NCBI GenBank assembly: GCA_038049695.1
Contig: CP142451.1
Coordinates: forward strand, 9,236,001-9,300,000
Origin: Cinnamomum chago
Lineage: Eukaryota > Streptophyta > Magnoliopsida > Laurales > Lauraceae
DNA length: 64,000 bases
Direction of reading: 5' to 3'
Under the pieces are notes generated by a model, which searched no databases, was not told the origin of the DNA, and saw only the letters and a program-made list of their open reading frames with translations. Made by a program: the position numbers and the translations under genes. Shown piece by piece: positions 10,633-23,600 of this stretch (positions within the stretch are counted from its first letter, which is position 1; each line of letters starts with the position of its first letter).

Positions 10633-13600
10633 ATGGCGGGTGCTTCTTCTTCTTCTCATCCAAACAAGGAAGAGAAGGAGAGGCCCAGGTTCTTCGACGC
10701 CAAGGCCAAGGCCCTCTGCTGGCAGAAGGCCGACGTGGTCCCAGGCCGACACCCAGAGCGCTGGCGCAAAGACGCCGCGGGAAACATCGTATGCAAGCGC
10801 TTCTGGAACTGCCAAGGATGCCTCTGCTACGAATACGACCACATCATCCCCTTCTCTAAAGGTATCTCCTTTTTCTTCTCATCATCTTTCTTATTTTTCA
10901 GTTTTCTTATCTGGGTACTTTGATTTTTTCTCAATGTTTGATTGATAGAGAACTTGCTGCGAAAAAGATACCGTGTTTGGTTGGTTGTTTGGGTGCTGTT
11001 GAAAGTTTGAGGGGAAAGTACATTTAAGACCTGTTTGATGGTCTTCTACTTTTGTGTTTGATGCAATAGTAAGATGACAAACCAGAGTTCCTGGATTTGT
11101 AATCTTTGGAAAAAAAAAAGGGATTTGAAAAGGCACAGGCATGTACCCTCTCAATTTAGTGGAATTCATCTTCTTGAAGATGTTTTTGACACATGATGAA
11201 TATCAGAACCAACCCAGTACAATTTGTTAAAGTTCAAGGAAGTAGAGGAAAGGGGGAGAGTAATATCATCTTGATCGACACAGTGAGGAAATACGTTATA
11301 GATTGTGGAGCTACAGAGAACTCAGCTTTCAATAGAATATAGTGATAAAACACAACTCACAAAACCAACCACAGATGGAGGAAGGCTTTGATAATGATGA
11401 TGAAGATGCTCTCAATATAAATTTGGTTGATAGATAATTTGATTTGCTTCTTAATTTTATGTTGTCCCTTCTTTCCTGTTACTTTCCAATTTTTTTTTTT
11501 TTTTTTTTTAATGAATTGGTAATCTGCTTTAGGTGGAGAATCCACAGTAGAGAATTGCCAGATCCTTCAGACCAGGGTGAATAGATATAAATCTAACAAG
11601 GAATCGCTGGACAGGACGGAATTGGAGGGTTTTTCATGTGATGTCAAATTTACTGGTGAGTTTCACGATTTCTTTATAAGTTGGTTTTTGTTATCTTATT
11701 TTGTATTTCCCTCACAATTTCTTTATAAGTTGGTTTTTGTTATCTTGTTATGTATTTCCCTTTAATTTGTTTTACCTTCCATCTTTTGGGTATTTGGTGA
11801 AACTATAGTGATTAGAATCAGTATGTTTTGGTTTAAGTTAGTTACATTAAATAACTTATTACGGATAAGTTGCTCCTCAATGAATACAGGTACTGCACCA
11901 TCTCCTCTCTGTATGCTTATTGCTAATGTTTGTGTAAGCAAGAAGAATCATGTCTAAAGTTTTAGATGAAGTTTGTATATAGGGATGGTAGCATAGTGAA
12001 TTTCCAATTCGTGCGCGGTTCTTTTTTTTTTTTGACAATCCTACTATATTTTTAACATTGCAGAGGGAAAGACCTCACTTTTTTCCCTTCGTAAAGTTCC
12101 GATATGTAAGAACTTAGTAAATGTAAATACGAGGAACCAATACCATAATATTATATGAACTCTAAAAAAAAACCTTGGAATTTACTACGTGAAAAATGCT
12201 TTCCTCAGCATGAAGCACTCCCATCCGTGAACTCTCCAATCTTTCAAAGCAAACTTGAGAGCTTGGCTTATGTTACTTGAATTGGAGAATCTCCAGAGTC
12301 GGTTGTGTGTGGGTTGGGAACTTGGGATGCGGTACTGTTGATTCAGCTGTTGTTTTTTTTCAGAAAGTCAGTGACTGATACAGTACATATGTAGAACAAT
12401 CCAATATAGTACCTACCAAGGAAAGTTTCCACTATTGCTTACATTTCTAAACAAATGTCACCTGTCAATAACATTTCACATGAATCCCAGTTAAGGGAAA
12501 GGGCAGCATAAAAATACCTTTTCTTTCCTTCAAATTACAATCACTGAATCCCAATGAAAGAGCACAGTTCCTATACTGGTTTCTCACTCAAGTTAATGTG
12601 CTCTGATGTTACAAACTTGTCAAATCTTTGGCCCTCTATACAGATAGCGGTCTGCCTCTTCTGATTTTTTCTTCTCATCAACTTCACGAATACTTCCAGT
12701 GATTTGAATTGATCTTGAGGCCTTGAAACAAAAGTCAATATCACTCTTTGTTGTTGTCGCTTTTTTTTTTTTGCTATACAAGAGACTCAAACTCACGCAC
12801 CCACATACACTGCACATGTCCCTAACCAGTTGATCAACAACTCAGTACTCATCATTGTAGCACTTATATAGCCATTTGAAGATCGTTTTTGGGTTGTTTC
12901 ATAACTTCCTATGCTTTTGAAGCTCCCTTTTACCTTTTTTATCCGTTCTTGACTCTTGTTGCTTTGTTTGAATTTTTGCATCTGAACTTGCATGAAATTG
13001 GTCAATCAATGATTAATTTTGTATATCTTGTTTGGCCATTGCTGTTCACACAATTAAGAGTTTATCCTTGAAGATTAGGCAATGTATCTGGGTCTTATCA
13101 TCTCCGATTCTTCATTTATGTGTAAAATCCACATCCATGCAGCATTCTTGTCATATCTATCCCATATCCGAACATCATAGGTTTGAAGAAATCTCTCTCT
13201 AAACTTTTTAACGCATGCAAACACATCATAAGTATCCTATGATAGAAAAAAGGTTGATTTTCTCAATTTATAATGTGATTTTTTTGCTTGTATGAAAGAA
13301 TCTAAGCATTCAATACAGGCACTGTCCTGCCATGTCTAGATGGTAAGATCCTTACTATCTGACTTTTAGCCTTTTATCTTTGTTGAATAATGGCTGATGT
13401 ATTTTCTTAATCTTTACTATTCTCATCACCCAAGAGCTAGGATTCTCCCATCTGCAAGTTCTTCTATAGGGAATCCTTGGTAGGGCACAATATCTGCCAT
13501 ATGGGTCACAGATGACAGAACAATGGCTGTACAAGTATAAATATGAAGATCCATTAAAGAGATCTATAAATGATTTTTGTCGCGACTTATGGAAGGCTGG

Positions 13601-14904
13601 AACATTATTATTCAGATTCAAACCATTGCCAATTTGGATCTCAAATCATGGATCTTTCGATTGTCTCACATTGTGACCCAGTTTGAACTGACCGGTGATC
13701 TGGATTGCTGAAACCCAAATGCTACGTTTCATGGGAGATGTCGGATTTCTTGGGGGAAGTGATCTTGGCACCTTTGTTTTGGAAAGATTGAAATCTAGAC
13801 CTTTCTAACCAAGCCTAGGTTTCGCTTGTTTGTGCTTCATGTGCTTCTTATTGATGGAATGAGCTAACAAACACATGCAGAGCAATTGCCATGGAACTTG
13901 AAAAAACTTGACGGTATTTCCCCAATTTTATATTGGTAAGAGGATTATGTTATAGATATAATTACAAAATCTACATAGCTGGTGACAGTCTCGTCTGCAT
14001 TTCCCCAATTTAATATTGGTAAGTGAATTATGTTATGATATAAATACGAAATGTACATCGCAGGTGACAATCATAAAATGACTGGATAATACAATAGAAA
14101 AAGGAGGTACATTATGGTTTGTACATTATGTTCAGTATTCTGTGTTAGATAAGGTTTATAATCTGCCTTGCTTTTCTTGAAGCCTTGTCCAGGGCTTTTG
14201 CATCGTGTGCATGCATTTCTTCTTTATGCCATCTACACGGCATTAATATTACATCTCTTTTTCTTTTTTCTTTGACATTAGTGAAATTAGGGAGGGCGTG
14301 GTTTTTGGAACAATTGGAATATGGAACTGAGAAGAAAACTTAACCATAAACTATTGGCCTACACAGGATGCAATGGTAAAGGGTGTGAAATATGATCCAC
14401 AGATGGTATTCTTTTCTTTCTATATATCTAAATGACATCCTTTAGATATTGTTATCCTAGAATGCCTCTCCTTTTTCTTCTCTTCACTTGCACTGTTTCT
14501 TTGCCAAGAATTAAAAATGCCCTCCAAGGCTTGAAGTGGAGACCATATTTCAGTCTTTTATGCTTTTGGAGCATGACTAATAGCTGATTGGTGAATAGTT
14601 TGGCTTGCCAGGTAAAAACTTGTGGGAACTACTAACAAACAGCGCCATAATTAGAGTCATTGTGCTAGTCCATTGAACTTGTGCTGCAGTTTTTATCCAT
14701 CTTTTTATGAGAGAGAGAGTGGCTTGTAAGTTGTAATACTGCATGAATCTCCATTGTGCAGATAGGGAACTAGATGTAATTGAAATGGCTGTGTATGGGG
14801 ATGTCATTCGACCAGGGAACCAGTGCCGTTGTAGAACTGTTGCTGAGATGCTTGGCCAATACAAACCAAAGACTCAGCTAGCTCCCTGTGAGTTGCCACA
14901 TTAG
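10633..14904 (+). CDS. Small HNH endonuclease-domain protein
   Basis: Exons 10633-10861, 11533-11655 and 14762-14904 join in phase (G/GTATCT, TTTAG/GT, G/GTGAGT, GTGCAG/AT) into 495 bases, 164 aa plus stop. The N-terminus is hydrophilic (MAGASSSSHPNKEEKE). Cys54, Cys60, Cys63 and Cys65 lead into EYDHIIPFSKGGES with His70, then VENCQILQTRVNRYK with Asn84 and Asn93. This is a textbook HNH/beta-beta-alpha-metal core: Asp69-His70, the Gly-Gly turn, and the Asn. The tail ends KTQLAPCELPH. Single-domain HNH proteins of this length exist across plants (At3g47490-type), presumably metal-dependent nucleic-acid binders or nickases; the substrate is unknown to me. I see no transit peptide or membrane segment. 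Intron 2 is 3.1 kb and holds tandem duplications. The gene converges with the glycosyltransferase gene downstream. Confidence 0.9.
11663..11760. repeat. 49-bp tandem duplication at the 5' end of HNH intron 2
   Basis: Two copies of a unit containing TTTCTTTATAAGTTGGTTTT followed by TGTTATCTT, nearly identical, starting 8 bases inside the intron. Confidence 0.9.
13914..14078. repeat. 83-bp tandem duplication in HNH intron 2
   Basis: ATTTCCCCAATTT followed by ATATTGGTAAG, GATTATGTTAT-like and GGTGACA words, at 13914 and again at 13997. The copies are about 85 percent alike by eye. Confidence 0.85.
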
Positions 14905-15149
14905 AAGATCTCATAGTGCGCAGCGATGATCATCCAAGATCACAAGAAGAAAAACCTCAACGACTTCCATTCATTATTGGCTATCATTTATGAGATCTCT
15001 GTGACCAATTTTCTTTTATATGATTTTTTTCTGAAATTGTTGGTTATTTCTGCCAACAATCTCCTGATCCCTTTGGAAGGACCCAGATGTAATGGAAGTT
15101 TGCAATGACGTGAACCCAAACAATGTCCATTCATCATCTATCTATGCTG

Positions 15150-15209
15150 AATTTATTAGGTATGAAATCTTGGTTTGGAAGAATTTATTAGGTATGAAAT
15201 CTTGGTTTG
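15150..15209. repeat. 32-bp tandem duplication downstream of the HNH gene
   Basis: AATTTATTAGGTATGAAATC followed by TTGGTTTG occurs twice with a 32-base period. It probably lies in the 3' UTR or just beyond. Confidence 0.88.
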
Positions 15210-16319
15210 CCAGGAGTTAGAACTGTATTCAGTGGTGATCATGAAAGTTTGGAATTATGAGTACACATACAGTTTTTGTCATCATCTATTTTTGCTAATT
15301 TACCAGCCATGAAATCTCTCCGAGTCTCCCAAGATGCATTCTACTGTCTCTTGTAATGTGTTTATATGGCATAGTGTTTGGCTCCTTTTTTTGACAGTAA
15401 GTAGAATTTAAATACATTCTATCAACCCAAGGTTTGGTTTTGAATCGATGACTATTGAATGTATCCGCAATTGGTCATGCTGTCTCTGCTCGTTGGATGA
15501 CATGGGGAAATAAGCATCATTCATAGAGGTTCCATTACAGTCACTAAGCATATGCAGATTACTATATTTACTTGTGGATCCACAAGTGCTCTATTTTGCC
15601 CAGGGTTGCACAAGTGAGTGTGAGACTGACGCATCGATGATCCAAACAGTTGAAATTGCGGGGTGCACCGTTCCGAGGTCAGAGAGCCCGAGTCGAATTT
15701 GACTTGACTGATCTAAGAATTGGCTTGAGAGAGTGCTGGCTCGGAAAAGTGGAGCTGAGCGGGTTTTTGATCCCCACTGTCCATAAAGTGGGACTCCCTT
15801 TGAATTAAAGGCACTTACAAAATCCGGCACAGCATACGGAATCCCGCGTGGGAAAATCTCCTAAGAAAAGTGATGCCTTCTTTTTTTGTTTAATGCTTTT
15901 TTTTTTTGAACTTAAGTTGTTTATTTTGTATAAAGTATAGACAAAAATATTATTAGCAAAAGAAAAAAAAAAGTATAGACAAAAATATTGGTATGCATTT
16001 CTTTGGCTGTATTATGATAATTGATCAAGACAAATGAAAGGGGGAAAGCAGCTCATGGACATTACAAACGACAGCCAAAAGTTGCAAAGATGAACCTGAT
16101 TCTTGAGATTTTTAAAGACGAGGGATGCTATGGCTGGTATGATCTATTTCCAAGGCCATGCTAGAATCCAAATAGGTGATTACTTGAAAATGCCTTTTAT
16201 TGGCCATGCTTCGACTTGGCTCTTCGGATTGCAGCCTTAAACATCGAATTTGATAACTCAGCACGATCGAAGTCGCTCTATGACTTGAGGGGTTATGGAA
16301 ATAAGGTTTACAAAAAGTC

Positions 16320-16444
16320 TACTTGGACAAACTTTTTGGCCAGAATTTTGGCCAACCCATATGGTTTCCATTGAATATCATAGTGATATTCAATGGAAAC
16401 CATATGGGTTGGCCAAAATTCTGGCCAAAAAGTTTATCCAAGTA
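16320..16444. repeat. Near-perfect long hairpin (61-nt arms, 3-nt loop)
   Basis: Arms at 16320-16380 and 16384-16444 are reverse complements over 61 bases with a single difference (C at 16328 opposite the equivalent of T), separated by only TAG. The outer ends are TA/CTTGG on the left and CCAAG/TA on the right, so a 121-base foldback flanked by TA is one reading, as in a Tc1/mariner-type MITE. Expressed from either strand it would fold into an almost uninterrupted duplex. Confidence 0.95.
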
Positions 16445-16781
16445 GCATTACTGGTGTATAGCATATTAGCACCCTGGCAGACAGGTTATTAAAATGTGTC
16501 TGGGCCCATGAGACTGCGTCACTGTTATAGGTTGTGATAGGTTCATAAACAACTATTCGTGGGCCAATCTGAGACCCCATTAAATGACATTGGAAAAATA
16601 TTAATAGCAACAAGAACCACCTTGCCATTTGCAATTCATTGCTACACACATGTATACATTGCTACGGATGTCTTCTCAGGGGAGATATTTTGTGGATTCC
16701 CCCCTCTTTTTTTTTTTTTTTTGGACGCATGAGATGCGCTTATGGTCAATATGTTTTGAGACCTTTCCATCACCCCACCCC

Positions 16782-16782
<1 letters not shown>

Positions 16783-16814
<32 letters not shown>
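16783..16814. repeat. Poly-C tract (32 bases)
   Basis: An uninterrupted C run preceded by CACCCCACCCCA. Overlapping open frames here (proline or glycine runs) are artefacts. Confidence 0.9.
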
Positions 16815-16816
<2 letters not shown>

Positions 16817-17657
16817 CCCACATGATTGCATAGCTCCAAGTGGGCCCCAAAAAGATCTCTCTCACGGTTGTCTACCAGGAGAGCCCCATCCTTGCATAAA
16901 ATTCCCTTAATTAATTAACTCAAAAGGCTTCAAATGTTCTTACCTTTTTTCCCAACAGTAGAAGGATAATTGATGCCTGTTTTGCCGATGCAGGACAAGT
17001 AAAGCTCTTTACACATACAGATACAGGTAAATAATTAGAAATCCATGGGGGCAAAAAGAAAAATATAAAGGGATCAATGGAGATTTATCCTTCAATCCAC
17101 ATATCCCTACCAGATATCCATCTAATTATATTGAAAAAATTTCTTTCAATTGGATTATATGTCAGTAATGAAATGATGAATGTTAACAAAGAATTTGCTC
17201 CCCGAATACAATATCATACAACTGTGGTCCAAGAATTTATGTAACGGAGATGTAATGCTGTAACACGACTGAAATCAAGGAAGAAAACAAAATATGGATT
17301 CCTCTTGACTGACTGATGACTGATGGTAAAAAATGGATTCCTCTATGCCTTACTGCTTTTGGTTGCTTGAGTGGAAAAAAAATAAAAAAAATTCTGGTGC
17401 TTTGAGTTCTCAGTCTAGATTTCCCCCATCTTCTTACTGCTCTGCCACCGGAGTACTACATTTTCATCTAGGAATCAAGCCTGTCTCTTATCCTTTGATG
17501 ATCCTGTTAGGAAGAAATGCTTCTCAAAATTACACGAACTTTCTCAGTAACTGACAATTAACTCCCTCAGGTGAAAAAATGGGTCTGAGACGTGGTTTTT
17601 TTTTTTTTTTTTTTAAGCTTGTTGATGTATTGAAGAATGGTTAGAGACAATGTTCTC

Positions 17658-20600
17658 TTAATGTTTTCCCAGTGGCGTCTGCTTGGGCCCACGTTCAAAT
17701 TTCTCCCGTAGCTTCGCCTCCTCCCTCCTCTGTTTTTCCTCCCGTTGCCTGCGCCTTTCATCCTTTTCTCTATCGTGAATCAATTTACAATACACGTCTC
17801 CAGTTAATGGCCACAACCACCTCCCACTTGGATGATCCCTGTCTTCAGCTTCCTCTGCCAGATCCTCATCCATACTCTTCAAGAGTGTGGAGTTGAAGTA
17901 CTTCGCCCACATTAGCCCCTTGCGTTGCTCAACAGGGTGCTGTTCTACAGTAAATCCTGAGACAGGGTTAATGTAAACCATCTTGCGGGCACTGTGGTAA
18001 GCCCATACATTGATCAAGAGTTCCAACATCCGGCAGTAACAGTGTTTTTCCTGTGATTTGTGAATAGGATAGAAAGAGTGAGGAAATATTAACAAAAAAA
18101 AGAGAAAAAAAGGAAAAAAGCCAACCTATGTGGTCCTGCACGGCTGCACCATCCTAACCTGCGCAGTGCTAGGTCAAGATAGCATACCTCTGAGGTTGTG
18201 GATGCAAGCAGGCATGTTCTGGAAACTTTTGAATTGTGATTGAAACTGTCAAGAGAGTCAACAAACATCCTACAAAACAAGTGAGAAGGCTGTCAGTGAT
18301 ATGGTCTTGATCATGATACATAGGGTTGAACTGTTGAAGACAAACTGCATTGTACCTGGAAAACATAATGAATTCAAGAAAGGATGGTGTTGGCATTGCC
18401 CAGCAGTGCATGATAGACCAATGATCACCATCATCGGGCATGGGAGGTAGGGCTACCATTTCCTTGGGTAAACCATACATTTTCCCGAAGGAGTTCTCAA
18501 ATGCCTCTCTGCAAGAACTCAAAAGTGAGGTAAAGCTAGTGGAACCATTTGTTTCAACTACTTTCAAGTAACTAGTCCTACGAGGAGAATAGAATGAAAG
18601 ACCTCATGCATAGGGAACTTCAGAAAATGTAATAGGATGCGACAAACTCAATTACCATTTGGAAAGCCTAAGGTCACTTGTTTAACCGCTTTTCTACTGC
18701 GACAAGGTGTATTATTTGGTGTGAATGCTTTACCGCAAGGAACACATCAAAAGCACCTCTTTTTGTTGGTTTTTGCGGGGGGGGGGGGGGGGGGGGGGGG
18801 CGTGGCGGTGGGGATTGGTTGTTGTTTATAGATTAAATTTAAATATTAATGCATCCAGGACTATACTCATGTACATTAGCCTAATGTCCGCAGGTTATAG
18901 ATTAAAAAACAGTAATATAAACATCATTGAATTTTGCATTCACATGATCATGAAACAGCATGTAAATGGATGTGTTAGATGTGAATGTGCATCAAAGAGG
19001 ATCATTAATTCAGTTTTTTTCTGCAATTTGTACTCTAATTGGTGTGCGTGGTATTGTTGGGCTCACCTCCAAGCAAAATAGAGCTGAAAAGGGCCAATCA
19101 TGGATTGCATGAGGCTTAAATACAGTCCTGATTGGATGATCAACATTTAAATTCAGGGCCTGAAAAATGGACACTTGCGCCAAATTTCAAACCACATATT
19201 TTGGAGGCCTCCTTTGAACAATAATCATTCAATCAGCATGATATTTGGACCACATGCAACCAACAGTATGGTCCCTATCCTACTTCATTTGGGCCCCATA
19301 GGATCCTTGCTTAGGCCCTCAATTCCGAACATGAAAGGCCCATATTGAAGATCCAGACCATAGCTAGGAAAGGTCGAACCGTGGATGTTGATGTTCCAGG
19401 CATTTTCCCTCCTCAACCAAAACAGTTAAGATAAGTGCAACGATGGCCCAAGAAGAATGAAGAAAGATCAATAATAGATAGGTAGGGTCTTTCAATCTGG
19501 AAGACTATAAACCCCATCATCATTGCGGACTGCAGACAGGAAGAACAAGGTCTGTATCACCAAACTAAAGGCCAGCATGGATTGAATTGACCAACGAAAC
19601 AAATGAAAACTAAGAATTGACCGACACTGACTAAACAAATGAAAACTAAGTAAACTATTTTTTGATGTTCAAACCCTATTAAGCTGAAGGTTTTTGAGGT
19701 GATTTGGACTGTTGGTTACAATTTTGACGGTATGTTATTCTTCTCTTCTCCATTATCTCTCATTACTCACTTCTTATCCCATGCAACACCTATTTTATCT
19801 CATATAACTACCCATGTCTATTCCCCACTTTTCCTCTTTTGATTTTGGTAAAACTCCTTTCTGTCATCTCCTATCCCATTTCTGCAGATCCTCCCATTTT
19901 GTTCTACCCAACGTCTCATATTCTCTTTCTACTCTACCAACTCTCAATTTTGAAAATAGGTATGGTCATTTGTTTCCTTCTTTTATTTTATTTCTAAAAA
20001 TTTACTATTGTCATTGTATTTGGACTGCCATTCAAGTCAATGCTTATTTTCCAATTTTATGAATATTTGATTTGCATTGTATGGGCATACTCGCGCTCAG
20101 CACAGGTTACAGTGTTAGTAAATCCTTATTTAAAGCATGTAAGTTATATAATAAAATATCCATGATGAGAAACTCTAGAGACCATACGAATGGAGCCAAC
20201 TACATGTAGTCAGCATGGTCTGGATCATTCAACTTTTAGGGCCAAACAGGTATGCAATAGCCTAAACATTTTTTTTTCGTATGATGATCGGAACAGTCCA
20301 TGGAGGACATGAACATGTGGACCATCGGTAAAGGTTTCCAGCCTAAATTCTCAATTTTTTCAATCATCCAAACAGTCCAACAGAAGTACTTGAAATGTGG
20401 ACCAATTTTTAATGCATCAATTTTAGTTCAGTGATTTCCCATTCTTATCTAGAACACACGCGTGCGTGCACACACACTCATACAAATAGTACAAGAGAGT
20501 TTGTAATCATACCTGCAAAGGTCTCCATTTAAAACGTCACACAAAGACCAAAAATTGAGAATTTTGCTCCATCCTTTAATTCTACTATTCATGTCAGTCT

Positions 20601-23600
20601 GTGCCCAATAGAATATTACATCTCCAATGGTTTCTGCCCTTATAGCTTCTTCCAGTACCTTTTCAGCTTTAGCGGACAAAGAAACCTATCCACGGGAGAA
20701 TAAGTTATCAACAATGGAAGCACTTATAGAAGTGCAAACTTTTTCCTATTGAAAAAATAATTTTGAATTGGATGGCAAAGACAACAAAGCAAATATTTCA
20801 AGAAACAGACGTAGGCAGAAAGTAACTGACAAAGCTGGCAACAGAAAAGACAGGATTTAGCTTCAATAATGGGGCATGCTGATAAGTGATAATTACTTCA
20901 AATGGAACTGAATAGAAATGATGCTGCACAAAGATTTAAAAGAACAGCCAACCAGTAGCCTAAGCTTGATGGTTTAAAACTTTGATTGAAATCACCGGGT
21001 CATGGGTTTGAGATATGGCACCAAAAATAAAAGAAAAAAGATGTAACATAATGGACCATGGACTTTGCCTCTGTCCTCACAAAAGAGGTGTGAGAAACGA
21101 CAAAGTATTGCAACCAAAAAAATCCCCAATTGTAACTGGGACTTCGAGTTTGCATTTACTCATTTCCTTTAGCATCCCCATGAAAAAAATATTTGGAACT
21201 GGAACTGTGCGTGCGTGCGTGGGCGCGACTACACGCTATGAAAGATTGTAAGAACAGTGAGAGTATTGGAAAAAAAACAAATGACAGAAAATATGGAACA
21301 TATAAAGCTTAAAAAAAGTAATACAAAAGTTAGTCAACCTACAACAGCAGGTAAAGTAATGGACATTTAAAATGTCTCGAGTAAACAAGCATCGTATAAG
21401 CAGACATCTGAACAAAATAAAACATACCTTTCTTGCAGCAGCACGCCATGACTGAAACCCAATCCAAGGTATTCTGTGAATATTGTCCACCTGCTTTGCA
21501 ATTAAGAACATTCCTCCAAGTTCACAAAGACGATCCCTATTGTAAGTATCATTCAGAAGTGAAAGCCAGTCAACTGCATCCAGATCATCTGATGCTGATC
21601 TTCGCTCCCTTGTAGACTGAGAAAGGGTTCAACAGTCAGCCAGAAAGTTTAGTTGAGTATCTTATTAGCACTTGATAAGCTACAAAGTTAATTTGCATGT
21701 AAAATAGAAGCCAAATTAGAAATTTTAACTACTTATGGCATTTCCAATCACAATACTGATGTAGCTAGGACATTAACATTTTACTTCGACAATGAATAGC
21801 ACTGCCTACCTATCCTTTTGGGCCATGTCTGAATTCATGAATTCCAATAAGTAACAGCGAGAGATGGTGTGCCAGGAAATTTTAAAAGCACAAAAATGCT
21901 CGTAAACTCATGTACCACCTTTGCTTAAAAGCACATGTAAACACATGCTATCCATTCATTGATAACATAAGAAAAAGTGACAAATTTCACTCGTGTGGGC
22001 CTCTGTTTGACAAAAAATTTCTCAGCCATTGCTTTCTATCCTTGACATAGCATCACATTGTAATAATTTATCAATATATTTTCCCAAAAATCTTGATTCA
22101 TACTAAATCCATAGATACGCGTATCAAATCACTTCACCATACAAGTTCTTCAGCTCTGTTCTGGGACTCAAAAAGAGTTTCAAATCTCCTTCAAAATTCT
22201 AGTGTTGTTAGACAGATTCATTCCCTTCCCATGAACTAATTTCACAGAATTTCTATGAATACCAAGGACCTAAAAAAAAGAAGTCCACATAGTAAACAAT
22301 AAGATCTCCCCCGAAAATCTTTATTTTCTTTGTAGTTTAGAAACTAGAGCAAAACAATCAACATCTCACTACACCAGTAATTCTATCCCCCCACCCTCTA
22401 CACACCATCATTCTATTATGAGGTTTATATGTCAAATGACATAACCAGGCCAGCTATGAAGCTCCCGATAATATTGTCTGCTACAGTCTTTGGCGCCCAA
22501 CTATGATACCGTCTCCTTCCAAACACCCACTAACCATTTGTGAATTGGCACCAGTCCCAGTCTGACACTCATCTGGATTTCAATACGAGAATTATATAGT
22601 TAAGTACTGGTACCCTTATCCATAATGAGCATTCATTGTCCCCAAAACAATTATGAAAGAAATGCAACCAAGTCACCCACTTGGGCTTTCACTCAAAATC
22701 TCAAATAAGAGCTTGTCAGTATGAGGAAACCACCATGTAGTTTCTGGAATATGGTTGCAACCCAAAATAATCGAACTTAATAGTCCCTTGGTTAGATGGA
22801 CCAATGATTGGAATGCAATACTCAAACTTAATAATAACTGACTTGGGTTACTCGGCAAAACAATGCTTCAATACAGATTTGTTTATTGGGCTTTTTGTAA
22901 ATGTTGCTTTTGTTATTTATGCCTTTGTGTGCTTCTTTCTGTTGGTTCAGTATGAAGTTCCTTCTTTCTTAAACTCTTTTCCATAAAAAGTCCCCATTAC
23001 TGATAAAAAGATGCAGGGGAACGAAAACCAATTAGAGCAACATATTAAACATATGGAAGTTTAAGATGCACAGATATGCAATAGCAGATTCATGAAATCA
23101 ATCATTGATTAACTATGTGGATGGAAAACTACACAACAGCAGCTGGCATTTAGCTATTCTAGTTACAAATTAAAATTGAAAACAGCAATAAACCAGTAAA
23201 TAACTAAATCATCAGAAGTTCAGGAAACTCACGAGACTTAAACCACGGTACAGAGAACCATTGTGTAAGAATGGCCAGGCACCAGCTCCATCGTAAATCT
23301 CATAAATGCATAATGGCTGGCCTATCCTTGCAAGAATTCCTTCATCTCTTTCATTTTTTTCAAATTTCATTTTTTTATCATTCTGAGGGTCACCGCGTAT
23401 GCTAATCCATGACTTAAAAGTTTTCTCCGCCCTTTGATTAATCTATAGATCATGCCATTATGTTCCATGTTAAACATTTTCGAGAAGAGTTAATCCAACA
23501 AAAAAAGAAGAAGTGACAAGACGCATCACTATTATCATACCTCTTGCACTTCTCGCCTTTCAAATTCTTCAGTGATTTCCATTTTCCTCAGATCATCCCA

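Larger units (their letters stand above)
11656..14761 (+). other. HNH gene intron 2
   Basis: A 3.1-kb intron. It contains a 49-bp tandem duplication (11663-11760) right after the splice donor and an 83-bp tandem duplication (13914-14078). The remainder is unremarkable AT-rich sequence. I found no further coding exon that fits the frame. Confidence 0.75.
14905..17657. other. 3' region shared by two convergent genes
   Basis: Holds the HNH 3' UTR, a 32-bp tandem duplication, a long hairpin and a 32-base C run, followed by the 3' UTR of the glycosyltransferase gene. I see no gene. Confidence 0.6.

Noticed and set aside
10633..17657. CRISPR arrays, operons, phage or other prokaryotic features
   Set aside because: The window is eukaryotic; the HNH gene has spliceosomal introns and is not part of a bacterial system.
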